DNA from: Planctomycetales bacterium
GTDB lineage: Bacteria > Planctomycetota > Planctomycetia > Planctomycetales > Planctomycetaceae
Length of the DNA stretch: 64,000 nt
Assembly (NCBI GenBank): GCA_026400835.1
Contig: JAPLOA010000087.1
Coordinates: 248,001-312,000, forward strand
Reading direction: 5' to 3'
Shown here one piece after another: positions 26,018 through 34,615 of this stretch. Every line of letters starts with the position of its first letter. The first letter of the stretch is position 1. The notes beneath the pieces were generated by a model that was not told where the DNA came from, searched no databases, and saw nothing but the letters and a program-made list of their open reading frames with translations. Both the position numbers and the translations under genes were made by a program.

Positions 26018-28636
26018 TTAGAGAGTCACTGAGCCGCAGAAGATTCGACTTTGAATAAACGTAATGAACAGATCCTTAATCGGATACTGTTGAGCGGAAC
26101 ACTCATCAAGAATCTTTTCGACTTCGCGACGATCAGAGAATCGCACAGGAGTCCCCGTCGCATAAACCGTCCATTGGTGGATCAGGTTGCGAGCCCACTG
26201 GCGAGGATTCTCGGCGAGGATCTGTTTTAGCTCACGCACATTACGGAATTGTTGACCGTCGAGAAGCTGACCACTGGCGTCAACCGTGGAGGCAAGTGAA
26301 TAGCGGAAGTCATGCCCCGCGCGGTCGATTCCGGTGATGGCTTCGCCCAGCTCGAGTGCTCGATAGCGATCGCGCCAGGCACCAACTACGTCGAAGTTTT
26401 CCAGAGCGAGACCAACCGGATCAAATCTGGCATGACAGGCGGCGCAACTTGCGGATTCGGTGTGCAGCTTTAAAAGTTCGCGGATCGTCGTTGCGCTGCG
26501 AATGTCGGGTTCGACGGCCGGAACGCTGGCCGGAGGTGGGGGCGGCGGATCACCCAGAATACGATCCGTCAGCCACGCTCCGCGAACGACAGGCGATGTG
26601 TTTGTTCCGTTGGCCGTGACTTTCAGGATCGCTCCCTGAGTCAATAAACCTCCATAGGGACTGTCCGGTGGCAGCGAGATTTTCCGCAAGTGGGATCCGC
26701 TGAGCGGCTCGAGTTTGTAATGATCGGCGAGTCGATCATTCGCCAGCACGAAGTCAGTCGCCACCAGAGTCGCAACGGGCAGATTTTCCTTCATCAGCAG
26801 AGCAATGAATCCGCGCGTTTCACGTTCCATGGATTCCACAAGATAGTTGTCGAATCGGTACTCCGGATAGAGCCGTGGGTCTGGTTCATCGCGATAGAGC
26901 TGACGAAGATTGAGCCAATAATCCGTGAAGTTGTTGATGAAGCGGTCAAAAGCTGGCGACGCCATCAGGCGTTCGGTTTCGATTTTCAATTCGGCTTTGT
27001 TGAGCAGTCGTTTGTTTGCGGCTTTGTCGATCAGCATCTGGTCTGGCGCGGAGTTCGTCAGCAAATGCGACAGGCGAGACGCGATGGCATAATGATCGCC
27101 CTGAGTATCGCCTCTGATCGGTTCGTTGAGAAACAGATAGTGGCCGGAACAAAGAAACGCCTGATAACCCGCCAGCAGTGCTTCTGTGAAGTTATCTCCG
27201 GCCTTCAAGCGAGAAAGAATCAACTGTTCAAAAGGCTCAAGTTCGGAGTTCTCGATTGGTTGCCGGGCGGCTCGATCTGCAAATCGCCGCAAGAGACGTC
27301 TGGCTTCGGCTTCTGGCGATTCCGTTACAACCGAAACGGGAAGCTTCGAGCCCGGCGCTGAGGCCGTGATCGGCAGTTCATCGAACAGAATTCGATGCGA
27401 CGCCGGTGGCCATTCTGCGGCCGACAAGGGGCCTTCGATCTCCAGCCACTGGAATGCTACGCCCGGCTGACCTCCTTGTGGGAAAGGGGGATAGCGATAC
27501 TCGGGCGGTCCGTTGTTCACATTCCTTGCCAGCGGAACGGGCAGACCGAGCAGACTGTACTCAAAGGTCTCCGTGGGCTTCAGCAGAATCGTCGTTTCAT
27601 AGATGGATGTTTCCGGAGCGATGTCCATCACTCCACCGGTTGCTCGAACGTCACCGGACACGTCAGCGCCCGATGGCTTACGGGCTCGAAACGTCATCGG
27701 TGTTGGTTTAGAGGCATGCACCAATTGAAAACCCGACTGCTGCAGCACAGCTCGCGCTGAGAAGCGAACATTATATCTTCCCGGCAATTTCGCCACGAAG
27801 CCATGTGGATAGCCATAGTAAGGCCAGTGAGCGGAACGGAAGATAGCCAGTTCGGCTTCCGGATCATGTTGATTAGTGCGACGCAGTTCCGCCAGCTCAC
27901 CACCGTTGAGAGGTAACAATTGATTGTTCTTTGCGTAGAACATGGCCTCACGATTTCCAAACGTTTCCGCTGCCTGAAACATCTGAGTCGCCAGGAAGCG
28001 ATGTTTTGCAGCGGGCGGCGGAGTCATGCCGTTGGCGGTGGCTTGCGAAAGAGCAGACTCGGTCGCATCCAGAAACGCCATGAGTTGGACCCGCGAAAGA
28101 TCCAGCAGCGCTGTCGTCTTGTTGAAATGATGACCAACTCGATCCTCCGGAAGCATGTCGCGAACGTTCAAATCCGGCAGCTGCAGGAGATCACGGAGGT
28201 TCTGTGCGAACTCATCGCGATTAACGCGCCGCATGGGGCCACGACCATTGGCCATCACGTCAGCCATATCAGCGTCATGCAACAACGGCTCGAGCGTCTG
28301 CAGCATTTGATCGCGTTGTGCCTCGGGAAGTTGCTGAGGGGCCGGCGGCATTTCATTCCTGCGGACTCGATCATAGATGTGAATCCACTGAGCTCGCTGA
28401 TGTGAGTCCTTCACGTTGGTTCCGGGACTTGTGAGATCGAGGCCGCCTTCTTTTGTTTCCGCATTGTGGCATTCGATGCAGTGAGTCTTCACGATTTCGA
28501 CAACTGGCGACACGTCGCTGGCCGAGCATACCCCGGGTTTTGTGAGGAACACGCAGGCCAACAACATCGTCGAAAAAGCCATGCGAGGAAGAACTGTATT
28601 TCTTGTGGCGTAATCTTTTGGCGGAAGGAAACTCAT
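26018..28636 (-). CDS. DUF1587/1592/1595/1588/1585 (PSCyt3-type) secreted protein
   Basis: 872 aa from ATG 28636; starts at 28681 and 28582 are also open, and the signal-like segment PRMAFSTMLLACVFLTKPG is kept in all. A cytochrome c-like CIECH (about residue 52) opens the mature protein, then MPPAPQQLPE, RVNRDEFAQNLRDLL (DUF1587), PRRLLRRFADRAARQP-like DUF1595 text, EALLAGYQAFLCSGHYLF (DUF1592), a CAACHARFDPVGLALENFD second C-x2-CH (DUF1588) and the DUF1585 end (KDLFITFIQSRIF). This domain order is almost confined to planctomycetes. These are large envelope proteins with possible heme sites; no enzymatic role is proven. Usually they pair with DUF1552; here a zinc-ribbon gene lies directly upstream. 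Confidence 0.93.
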   Translation of the reverse strand: MSFLPPKDYATRNTVLPRMAFSTMLLACVFLTKPGVCSASDVSPVVEIVKTHCIECHNAETKEGGLDLTSPGTNVKDSHQRAQWIHIYDRVRRNEMPPAPQQLPEAQRDQMLQTLEPLLHDADMADVMANGRGPMRRVNRDEFAQNLRDLLQLPDLNVRDMLPEDRVGHHFNKTTALLDLSRVQLMAFLDATESALSQATANGMTPPPAAKHRFLATQMFQAAETFGNREAMFYAKNNQLLPLNGGELAELRRTNQHDPEAELAIFRSAHWPYYGYPHGFVAKLPGRYNVRFSARAVLQQSGFQLVHASKPTPMTFRARKPSGADVSGDVRATGGVMDIAPETSIYETTILLKPTETFEYSLLGLPVPLARNVNNGPPEYRYPPFPQGGQPGVAFQWLEIEGPLSAAEWPPASHRILFDELPITASAPGSKLPVSVVTESPEAEARRLLRRFADRAARQPIENSELEPFEQLILSRLKAGDNFTEALLAGYQAFLCSGHYLFLNEPIRGDTQGDHYAIASRLSHLLTNSAPDQMLIDKAANKRLLNKAELKIETERLMASPAFDRFINNFTDYWLNLRQLYRDEPDPRLYPEYRFDNYLVESMERETRGFIALLMKENLPVATLVATDFVLANDRLADHYKLEPLSGSHLRKISLPPDSPYGGLLTQGAILKVTANGTNTSPVVRGAWLTDRILGDPPPPPPASVPAVEPDIRSATTIRELLKLHTESASCAACHARFDPVGLALENFDVVGAWRDRYRALELGEAITGIDRAGHDFRYSLASTVDASGQLLDGQQFRNVRELKQILAENPRQWARNLIHQWTVYATGTPVRFSDRREVEKILDECSAQQYPIKDLFITFIQSRIFCGSVTL

Positions 28637-28680
28637 GCCGACTATTCCAGAGGATTCGCGAACGAAATAACGTGAGACCA

Positions 28681-29235
28681 CTAGCGAAACATGCGACTGA
28701 AGATCTTCAGAATGCGTGCGACGCCCAGTGATGCGGTGAGCTGTTCCATTCGAGTTTGCATTTTCAACTGAGCATCCACTGCTACGGCATCAGCATCGAA
28801 ATTATTGTGACCACAACCAGTGCAGTAGCGTACTCCGGGATCCATTTGTTTCTGGCAAACAGTGCAAATGTTTTGAGATCTGGGGCGACTACTCGGGGCA
28901 TCTTTTGCAGCGACTTTTGTTTTGAGCTGTTTGCCTCGGGAAGTCATTTTGCGAGCAGGGGGCATGCGAGACAAATCGTCCGTTGAAGGATCCACCTCGG
29001 GAAGTAGTCCTTCGAGATCGAACTCTTCGACGAAGTTGAAACCTTGAGAGCCTTCATCAAACGATTCTGCAGCTTGATTCTCGGCGGGAATTAAGGCTTC
29101 GCCCTGATTGTTCGCGGCAGTCACTCGCACCGAAATCACTTCTCGGCAAGAGGGACATTTGAACTCCTGACCAACCTTGTCGTCTCGGATGGTCAGTTTC
29201 GCCTCACAGAATTCGCAGGTGATTCGTAACGACAT
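28681..29235 (-). CDS. zinc-ribbon protein of unknown function
   Basis: 184 aa from the ATG at 29235. The N-terminal ribbon is ITCEFCEAKL and FKCPSCREV (two C-x2-C knuckles, residues 5-30), and a second ribbon lies at ICTVCQKQMDPGVRYCTGCG (about 128-147). The linker is acidic with FVEEFDLEGLLPEVD. A short hydrophobic/amphipathic stretch ends the protein (ASLGVARILKIFSRMFR). It belongs to the planctomycete MJ0042/zinc-ribbon-like small proteins; possible roles are protein-protein contacts or nucleic acid binding. It lies 49 bases behind the beta-CASP gene, in the same direction. Confidence 0.8.
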   Translation of the reverse strand: MSLRITCEFCEAKLTIRDDKVGQEFKCPSCREVISVRVTAANNQGEALIPAENQAAESFDEGSQGFNFVEEFDLEGLLPEVDPSTDDLSRMPPARKMTSRGKQLKTKVAAKDAPSSRPRSQNICTVCQKQMDPGVRYCTGCGHNNFDADAVAVDAQLKMQTRMEQLTASLGVARILKIFSRMFR

Positions 29236-29284
29236 CGGAAGCTTCGCGTGAGATCCATGGAAGATGTGACCAGCCTGAGCTGAC

Positions 29285-30679
29285 TTAAAGATCAAACGAC
29301 TGGCCGAACTGTGGAATGATCGGCGGCAGGTCTGAGCATTCCTCAACGAGCTTACTTAAGGCCGTCGCTGATTTGGATTCGCCGTGCACCAGAAAGATCT
29401 GTCCAGCTCCACCTTTCTTGAGCAGTTCACCGAACCACCACTCAAAGTCACCGGCATCAGCGTGAGCAGATAAGCCGTTGATGATCTCCACTTTTGCACG
29501 GAGCGGTAAAGTATTGCCGTGGATGCGGAGTTCCTGACGACGTTCGACGATTTTTCGACCGAGAGTATGCTCTGCCTGGAAGCCGATAATCATGATGGTG
29601 TTATTCTCGTCGGCAACGCTGTTTTTGAGGTGATGCACTACACGACCATTCTCGCACATGCCGCCTGCAGCGATCACCACAAATGGACCGGGACGGCGAT
29701 TTAAGGCCATGCTCTCATCTTGCGACTGAACGTAAGTGAGCCCCGGGAAGTCGAAGATGTCAGCGTCATACTTCAGTGTTTCCTGAACATCACTATCCAT
29801 CACATTGGCATGTTCGCGGTGGACATCCGTCAGACGAATCGCCAACGGGCTGTCGATGAAGACGGGAACTCGACAAAGAGCGTCTTCATTGCGCAGTTCG
29901 TTCAGCAGATACACCAGCATCTGCGTTCTGCCGAGACTGAACGCCGGGATAATGACTTTACCCTGCGAACGCGATGCTGCGCAGATGACTCGCTGAAGCT
30001 CGGCTTTGACGTTGCTGGAATCTTCGTGCAGGCGGTCGCCGTAGGTGGACTCCGAGATCAGTACATCGCAGCGTTCGACGGTTTCGGGATCCATCAGAAT
30101 GGGCTGATTGCGTCGACCCAGATCCCCGGTGAAGACGACTCGCTTCCATTCACCCACGTCCAGCAGGTCAAGTTCGACTACGGAAGCCCCCAGAATGTGC
30201 CCTGCGTGATGCAGACGCACGCGAGCTCCATTCATGATCTCAGTCCATGCATTGAACGGGACCGTTTCAAAAAGCCTGGCCGTCTTCTTCGCATCGTCTT
30301 CCGTATAAAGAGGCTTCGCGGTACCCCCCTGTTGTCGGGCCTTCTTCTGAGCGTAACGCGCGTCTTCTTCCTGAATCTTTGCACTGTCCCGCAACATGAT
30401 CGTGGCAATATCTGCCGTTGCTTCGCTGCAGTAAATTGGTCCTCGAAAGCCAGCTTTGTAAAGCCCAGGCAGATTGCCGCAATGGTCGATATGAGCGTGA
30501 GAGAGGATCACAGCATCAAGTTTTTGGGGAGTGCAGCGAAAACGTTCGTTCTTCGGCCTTGCCTCCTCGGATCGCCCCTGAAACAAGCCGCAGTCCAGCA
30601 ACAGACGAATGGAGTCTGTCTCGATCAGGTGCTGGCTGCCCGTGACTTCCCCGGCGGCCCCAAGAAACGTGATTTTCAT
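29285..30679 (-). CDS. MBL-fold/beta-CASP/RMMBL ribonuclease-like protein
   Basis: 464 aa from ATG 30679, which has AAGG upstream. The start MKITFLGAAGEVTGSQHLIE is typical of YSH1/CPSF73-like bacterial proteins. The metal-binding HAHIDH (61-66) is intact, followed by LHHAGHILGA, FTGDLGRR, the beta-CASP domain (IIPAFSLGRTQMLVYLL, GGMCENGRVVHHL) and the RMMBL end (INGLSAHADAGDFEWWF, IFLVHGES). It is expected to be a cytoplasmic zinc-dependent endo/exoribonuclease. Its promoter region, shared with the divergent DUF1549 gene, contains a 31-base dyad at 30776-30806. Confidence 0.94.
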   Translation of the reverse strand: MKITFLGAAGEVTGSQHLIETDSIRLLLDCGLFQGRSEEARPKNERFRCTPQKLDAVILSHAHIDHCGNLPGLYKAGFRGPIYCSEATADIATIMLRDSAKIQEEDARYAQKKARQQGGTAKPLYTEDDAKKTARLFETVPFNAWTEIMNGARVRLHHAGHILGASVVELDLLDVGEWKRVVFTGDLGRRNQPILMDPETVERCDVLISESTYGDRLHEDSSNVKAELQRVICAASRSQGKVIIPAFSLGRTQMLVYLLNELRNEDALCRVPVFIDSPLAIRLTDVHREHANVMDSDVQETLKYDADIFDFPGLTYVQSQDESMALNRRPGPFVVIAAGGMCENGRVVHHLKNSVADENNTIMIIGFQAEHTLGRKIVERRQELRIHGNTLPLRAKVEIINGLSAHADAGDFEWWFGELLKKGGAGQIFLVHGESKSATALSKLVEECSDLPPIIPQFGQSFDL

Positions 30680-30775
30680 GGAAAAGTTGCCTTGGTCAGG
30701 TTTGCAGATTTGACGGATTTCGATGACAACCTGTGGGTATTCTGCAACGATATGTGGGCGGATGTTCATAAGTCC

Positions 30776-30806
30776 GTGATTTTATTTGGAATTCCAGTAA
30801 AATCAC
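30776..30806. promoter_or_regulatory. 31-base dyad in a divergent promoter region
   Basis: GTGATTTTA (30776-30784) and TAAAATCAC (30798-30806) are perfect 9-base arms, and the centre contains the palindrome TGGAATTCCA (30787-30796). It sits 97 bases before the beta-CASP start and 81 bases before the DUF1549 start, so it could be an operator serving both. Confidence 0.45.
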
Positions 30807-30886
30807 ACGAACATACATGGATCCTGTTGTTGTAAAGTGGAACAGGGGCAAATGCGAGCCTTAAGAAGTTCAGGAGTAACTTGGCG

Positions 30887-32557
30887 ATGCAAAGCGGAAG
30901 AAGCTTTTTTCGATTGTTTGGTAGTCTTGGTCTGGTGATAACTTTGGCCGGCTTTGACTCCAATCTGTCGGCCGATGAAGCGAAGAAGTCCGAAGAAGCG
31001 ACATTTGCTGCTGCGGGTGCTGAGGTTCCTCTGGGCGAATTTATTGACCAGCAGATCCGTCAGGGTTGGCAGGACAATGAGATTACAGCATCGGCGGCGG
31101 CTACCGACGAGGAGTGGGTTCGCCGGATTTATCTGGACCTGCTTGGGCGAATCCCCACGATGGAGGAAGCTCGCAAGTTTCTGGCTGATGAGAGTCCTCG
31201 TAAGCGTTCTGTGCTGACTGAAGAACTACTGGAGCATGAAGACTACGTAAGAAACTTTACGACGGTCTGGTCGAACAACTGTATCGGTCGCGGGGCTCCT
31301 CAACGAGTGAGCCGAACGGGTATGGAGAAGTTCTTCCGAGAAGCGTTCGCAAGAAATCGTCCATGGAATGAGATTGTCGTGGATATCGTGACAGCTTCTG
31401 GTCACTACGAAGAAAATGGTGCGGTCAACTACACTCTGGCTCAGATGCAGAACGCCGACGAAGGCGTTCAGTTGACAGCGATGACTGCTCGATTGTTTCT
31501 GGGGCTGCAGGTGCAGTGTACTCAGTGTCACAATCATCCATTCAACAAGTGGCAACAGGATCAGTTCTGGGAGTACAACAGTTTCTTCCGTCAGGTTGGC
31601 AAGATTGACCATCGCAAGCTGGACCCCAACACGGGCCGCATGGTTGATGATTATTCCGAAGTCGTGTGGCAGGAGTTTTCTGGTCCTGTTTACTACGAGA
31701 AACGCAGCGGTGTGATGCAGGTTGCATATCCTCGCTTTCAGGGGCTTGAAGTAGACCCAGGCGTGGGCGTGGATCGCCGTGTTGAATTCGGCAAGCTGAT
31801 TACTCAGCCAGTTGATGGTGCTCCTCCGCAGATTGCTCAGGCCATGGTCAATCGTACCTGGAGTCACTTCTTTGGTTACGGTTTTACTCGTCCAGTCGAT
31901 GATATGGGCCCACACAATCCTGCAAGTCATCCGGATTTGCTGGAACGGTTGTCACGAGAGTTTGTTGCGGCCAACTACGACGTGAAGGAGCTGATCCGCT
32001 GGATTGTCGCCAGTGAAGCTTACGGGCTCACAAGTCAGTACAACGACAAGAACAAAATCGACGATCCGGGTGCTGGCGAGGTGCCTCTGTTCAGTCACAT
32101 GTATCTGAAGTCTATGCAGGCCGAGCAAATGTATGACTCGCTGATTGTTGCAAGCAACGCTCATAAGTCGGGCCGGGGTGGCTGGGGTGCTCAGGAAGAA
32201 CAGCGACGTCTTTGGATGCAACAGTTTGTCGTGGCATTCGAGAATGACGAGAATGACGAGTCAACAACCTTTAACGGCACAATTCCTCAGGCTCTGATGA
32301 TGATGAACAGCGAGCTGATGGATAAGGCATGCAGTGTTGAGCGAGGTAGTTTCCTGTTTGAATCGATGAGTTCACCAGGTAACGAAGCTCAGAAGATACA
32401 GGAGTTGTATCTTGCGGCACTCAGCCGAAATCCTACCAGGACTGAAATTGGTAAGGTGCAGAAAATGCTCAAGAGTTACGGAAATCAAAGACTTATGGGA
32501 TATCAGGACCTGTTCTGGGCCCTGTTGAATTCCAACGAGTTTGTGTTTATTCACTGA
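30887..32557 (+). CDS. DUF1549-DUF1553 secreted protein
   Basis: 556 aa. ATG at 30887 is preferred (AGGAG at 30872-30876), with TTG at 30881 as alternative. A signal peptide covers LFGSLGLVITLAGFDSNLSA. DUF1549 begins at about residue 50 (DQQIRQGWQDNEI, EEWVRRIYLDLLGRIPTMEEA) and includes CTQCHNHPFNKW; DUF1553 follows with VNRTWSHFFGYGFTRPVDDMGPHNPASHP and the final EFVFIH. No PSCyt1 domain is present, so it is the short architecture. It is similar in length, motifs and order to the extracytoplasmic part of the protein at 34612-36756, and the pair evidently arose by duplication. It forms an operon-like pair with the DUF1501 gene 77 bases downstream. Confidence 0.94.
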   Translation: MQSGRSFFRLFGSLGLVITLAGFDSNLSADEAKKSEEATFAAAGAEVPLGEFIDQQIRQGWQDNEITASAAATDEEWVRRIYLDLLGRIPTMEEARKFLADESPRKRSVLTEELLEHEDYVRNFTTVWSNNCIGRGAPQRVSRTGMEKFFREAFARNRPWNEIVVDIVTASGHYEENGAVNYTLAQMQNADEGVQLTAMTARLFLGLQVQCTQCHNHPFNKWQQDQFWEYNSFFRQVGKIDHRKLDPNTGRMVDDYSEVVWQEFSGPVYYEKRSGVMQVAYPRFQGLEVDPGVGVDRRVEFGKLITQPVDGAPPQIAQAMVNRTWSHFFGYGFTRPVDDMGPHNPASHPDLLERLSREFVAANYDVKELIRWIVASEAYGLTSQYNDKNKIDDPGAGEVPLFSHMYLKSMQAEQMYDSLIVASNAHKSGRGGWGAQEEQRRLWMQQFVVAFENDENDESTTFNGTIPQALMMMNSELMDKACSVERGSFLFESMSSPGNEAQKIQELYLAALSRNPTRTEIGKVQKMLKSYGNQRLMGYQDLFWALLNSNEFVFIH

Positions 32558-32634
32558 TCCTCTTCAAACGTCTGATCCTATCCTGCAGGTTCGGCATCGT
32601 GTCGGGCCACTGACCTTCACTTGGGAGAGTTTTA

Positions 32635-33936
32635 ATGTCACTCTGGAATAACTACGGAATGAATCGCCGACACTTCATGCAGCACATGGCGACCGCTGCA
32701 GCGACTGTTCCAGCGATGAATTTCCTGTCGCACCTGCAGGCCAATGCGGATGTTGTGAAGTCAAAGCAGAAGGCCTGCATCCTGATGTGGATGGGGGGCG
32801 GTCCTCCAACAATCGACATTTGGGACCTGAAGCCAGGCTCCAAGAATGGTGGCGAATTCAAGCCGATTGACACGGCAGCACCGGGAGTTCAGATCAGCGA
32901 GCACATGCCGGAAACGGCCAAGGTGTTCGGCGATCTTTCTCTGGTGCGTTCGATGAGCACTCGTGAAGCGGACCACGGCCGTGGTCGCTATTACATGCAG
33001 ACTTCTTACGTTCCAAATCCAACCGTGGTTCACCCGACGTTTGGTTCGGTAGTCAGCTACGAAATTGGCAAGAATCGCAAGGCTCTTGAGATTCCAGCGT
33101 TCGTGTCAGTTGACGGTGGTGCTGGTCAGGCCGGGTTCCTTGGCATGACTCACGCCCCATTCGTTGTGGACAACACAGGACGCATTCGAAATGCGCCAAC
33201 GGAAGAAGGCAAAGCCCGATTGGGTGCTCGCCTGACAATGCTCGATGAAATCGAATCCGGCTTCATCAAGTCCGGCCGCGGCGAACTGCCAAAGGCTCAT
33301 CAGGACGTCTACTTGAACGCGAAGAATCTGATGACTTCTCGTCAGATGGCAGCTTTTGACGTAGCTAAGGCTGATGCTGGTCTTGGTCTTGAAGCAGAAT
33401 CTCAGGCAACCAAAGACGCCTACGGAACCAACGGTTTCGGACAGGGTCTGTTAATGGCCCGTCGTCTGGTTCAGGTTGGCGTTCCATTCGTGGAAGTCAA
33501 CATGGGCGGCTGGGACCTTCACGCCGGTGTGTTCGATACTCTGAAGAACCAGCGTCTGCCACAGCTTGACAAGGGTATCTCGGCCATCACTGCTGACCTG
33601 AAGCGTCGTGGTATGCTGGAAAATACAGTCCTCGTATGGATGGGCGAATTCGGTCGTACTCCTCGCATCAATCAGGACGTCGGTCGCGATCACTGGGCGG
33701 CTTCATGGAGCGTCATGATGGGTGGCGGCGGGCTGAAGAATGGTCAGGCTGTTGGTGCAACCGATAAGGACGGCGTTCAGATTGCTGATGGCAGCAAGGC
33801 TTATCTGCCAGGCGACATCTGGGCCACTGTGGCAATGGCGATGGGGATTCCTGTCAGCACTGTTCACACCTCAAAGCGTGGTCGCCCGATGAAGCTGGCC
33901 AACGGCGGAACTCCGATTCAGGAACTGATTGGCTGA
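32635..33936 (+). CDS. DUF1501 domain protein, Tat-like signal
   Basis: 433 aa. The N-terminus [20 protein letters not shown] is a twin-arginine-type signal. The core [21 protein letters not shown], then [61 protein letters not shown] and [10 protein letters not shown] are DUF1501 hallmarks, a sulfatase/alkaline-phosphatase-like fold with HWxxx and GEFGRTP motifs. The usual partner of DUF1549/1553 proteins is found directly upstream. Codons are noticeably T-rich at third positions (CGT, GGT, GCT), suggesting strong expression. A perfect terminator hairpin follows. Confidence 0.95.
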   Translation: MSLWNNYGMNRRHFMQHMATAAATVPAMNFLSHLQANADVVKSKQKACILMWMGGGPPTIDIWDLKPGSKNGGEFKPIDTAAPGVQISEHMPETAKVFGDLSLVRSMSTREADHGRGRYYMQTSYVPNPTVVHPTFGSVVSYEIGKNRKALEIPAFVSVDGGAGQAGFLGMTHAPFVVDNTGRIRNAPTEEGKARLGARLTMLDEIESGFIKSGRGELPKAHQDVYLNAKNLMTSRQMAAFDVAKADAGLGLEAESQATKDAYGTNGFGQGLLMARRLVQVGVPFVEVNMGGWDLHAGVFDTLKNQRLPQLDKGISAITADLKRRGMLENTVLVWMGEFGRTPRINQDVGRDHWAASWSVMMGGGGLKNGQAVGATDKDGVQIADGSKAYLPGDIWATVAMAMGIPVSTVHTSKRGRPMKLANGGTPIQELIG

Positions 33937-33970
33937 TACGGCCATTCGGAAGAGATGATCAGAGAGTGTC

Positions 33971-34005
33971 CGGAAGCCCGGTTTCCCTGCAGGACCGGGC
34001 TTCCG
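33971..34005 (+). terminator. rho-independent terminator after the DUF1501 gene
   Basis: CGGAAGCCCGGT at 33971-33982 pairs perfectly with ACCGGGCTTCCG at 33994-34005 around an 11-base loop, followed by TTATGTCT. It ends the DUF1549-DUF1501 unit 35 bases after its stop codon and separates it from the sigma factor gene. Confidence 0.75.
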
Positions 34006-34042
34006 TTATGTCTGGAGCCAGTGGTTTTCAGTGAGCAGAGCG

Positions 34043-34615
34043 ATGGCAATGGTTGCCGATAAATCTGACGGATCGCCGGAACCTGACTCTCAATCAGGCC
34101 CGGGTGAAGATTTCGTTCGGCTGTTTACGCAGACTCAGAGATCGATCTATTTGTTCATTCTACCTTTGGTCAGGACGGCCGCTGATGCCGAAGAAGTACT
34201 TCAGGAAACGAATGTGGTGATCCTCAGCAAATGGAAACAGTTCGAGCCTGGGACGAATTTCACAGCCTGGTGTAAGGCAATAGCAAGACTGGAAGTATTC
34301 CGTTTTCGCCGCAGCCGACATCATCGGTTGCAGTTGATGGGAGAAGATGTTGTGGATCTGCTGGCTCGCAAGATCGAGGAACAGCCGGTCGATCAGGAGC
34401 GACGACGCGACGCTCTGACGGCCTGTATCAGCAAGCTTCGATCTTCCGACCAGGAACTGTTGCAACGACGATATCTGGCTGGCGTGACCGGTGAGGAAGT
34501 TGCACACCAGATGGGTCGGCCGGCAAATTCCGTTTACCAATCTCTGGGGCGAGTTCGGCGCGTGCTTCTGGAATGTGTCCGCCGTCGACTTTCGACCGGG
34601 GGAGTCCAACAATGA
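34043..34615 (+). CDS. ECF sigma-70 family RNA polymerase sigma factor
   Basis: 190 aa from ATG 34043 (a GTG at 34031 is also open). Region 2 reads FVRLFTQTQRSIYLFILPLV, AADAEEVLQETNVVILSKW and FTAWCKAIARLEVFRFRR; region 4 reads ALTACISKLRSSDQELLQRRYLAGVTGEEVAHQMGRPANSVYQSLGRVRRVLLECV (helix-turn-helix near EEVAHQMGRPANSVYQSL). This is the planctomycete/verrucomicrobial (Rhodopirellula) ECF group. Its stop overlaps the next ATG (ATGA), so it is translationally coupled to the anti-sigma/DUF1549 fusion. Confidence 0.95.
   Translation: MAMVADKSDGSPEPDSQSGPGEDFVRLFTQTQRSIYLFILPLVRTAADAEEVLQETNVVILSKWKQFEPGTNFTAWCKAIARLEVFRFRRSRHHRLQLMGEDVVDLLARKIEEQPVDQERRRDALTACISKLRSSDQELLQRRYLAGVTGEEVAHQMGRPANSVYQSLGRVRRVLLECVRRRLSTGGVQQ

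Noticed and set aside
29720-30835. 371-codon plus-strand open frame
   Set aside because: It lies antisense to the clearly real beta-CASP ribonuclease gene, has no domain or signal and is a by-product of its codon use.
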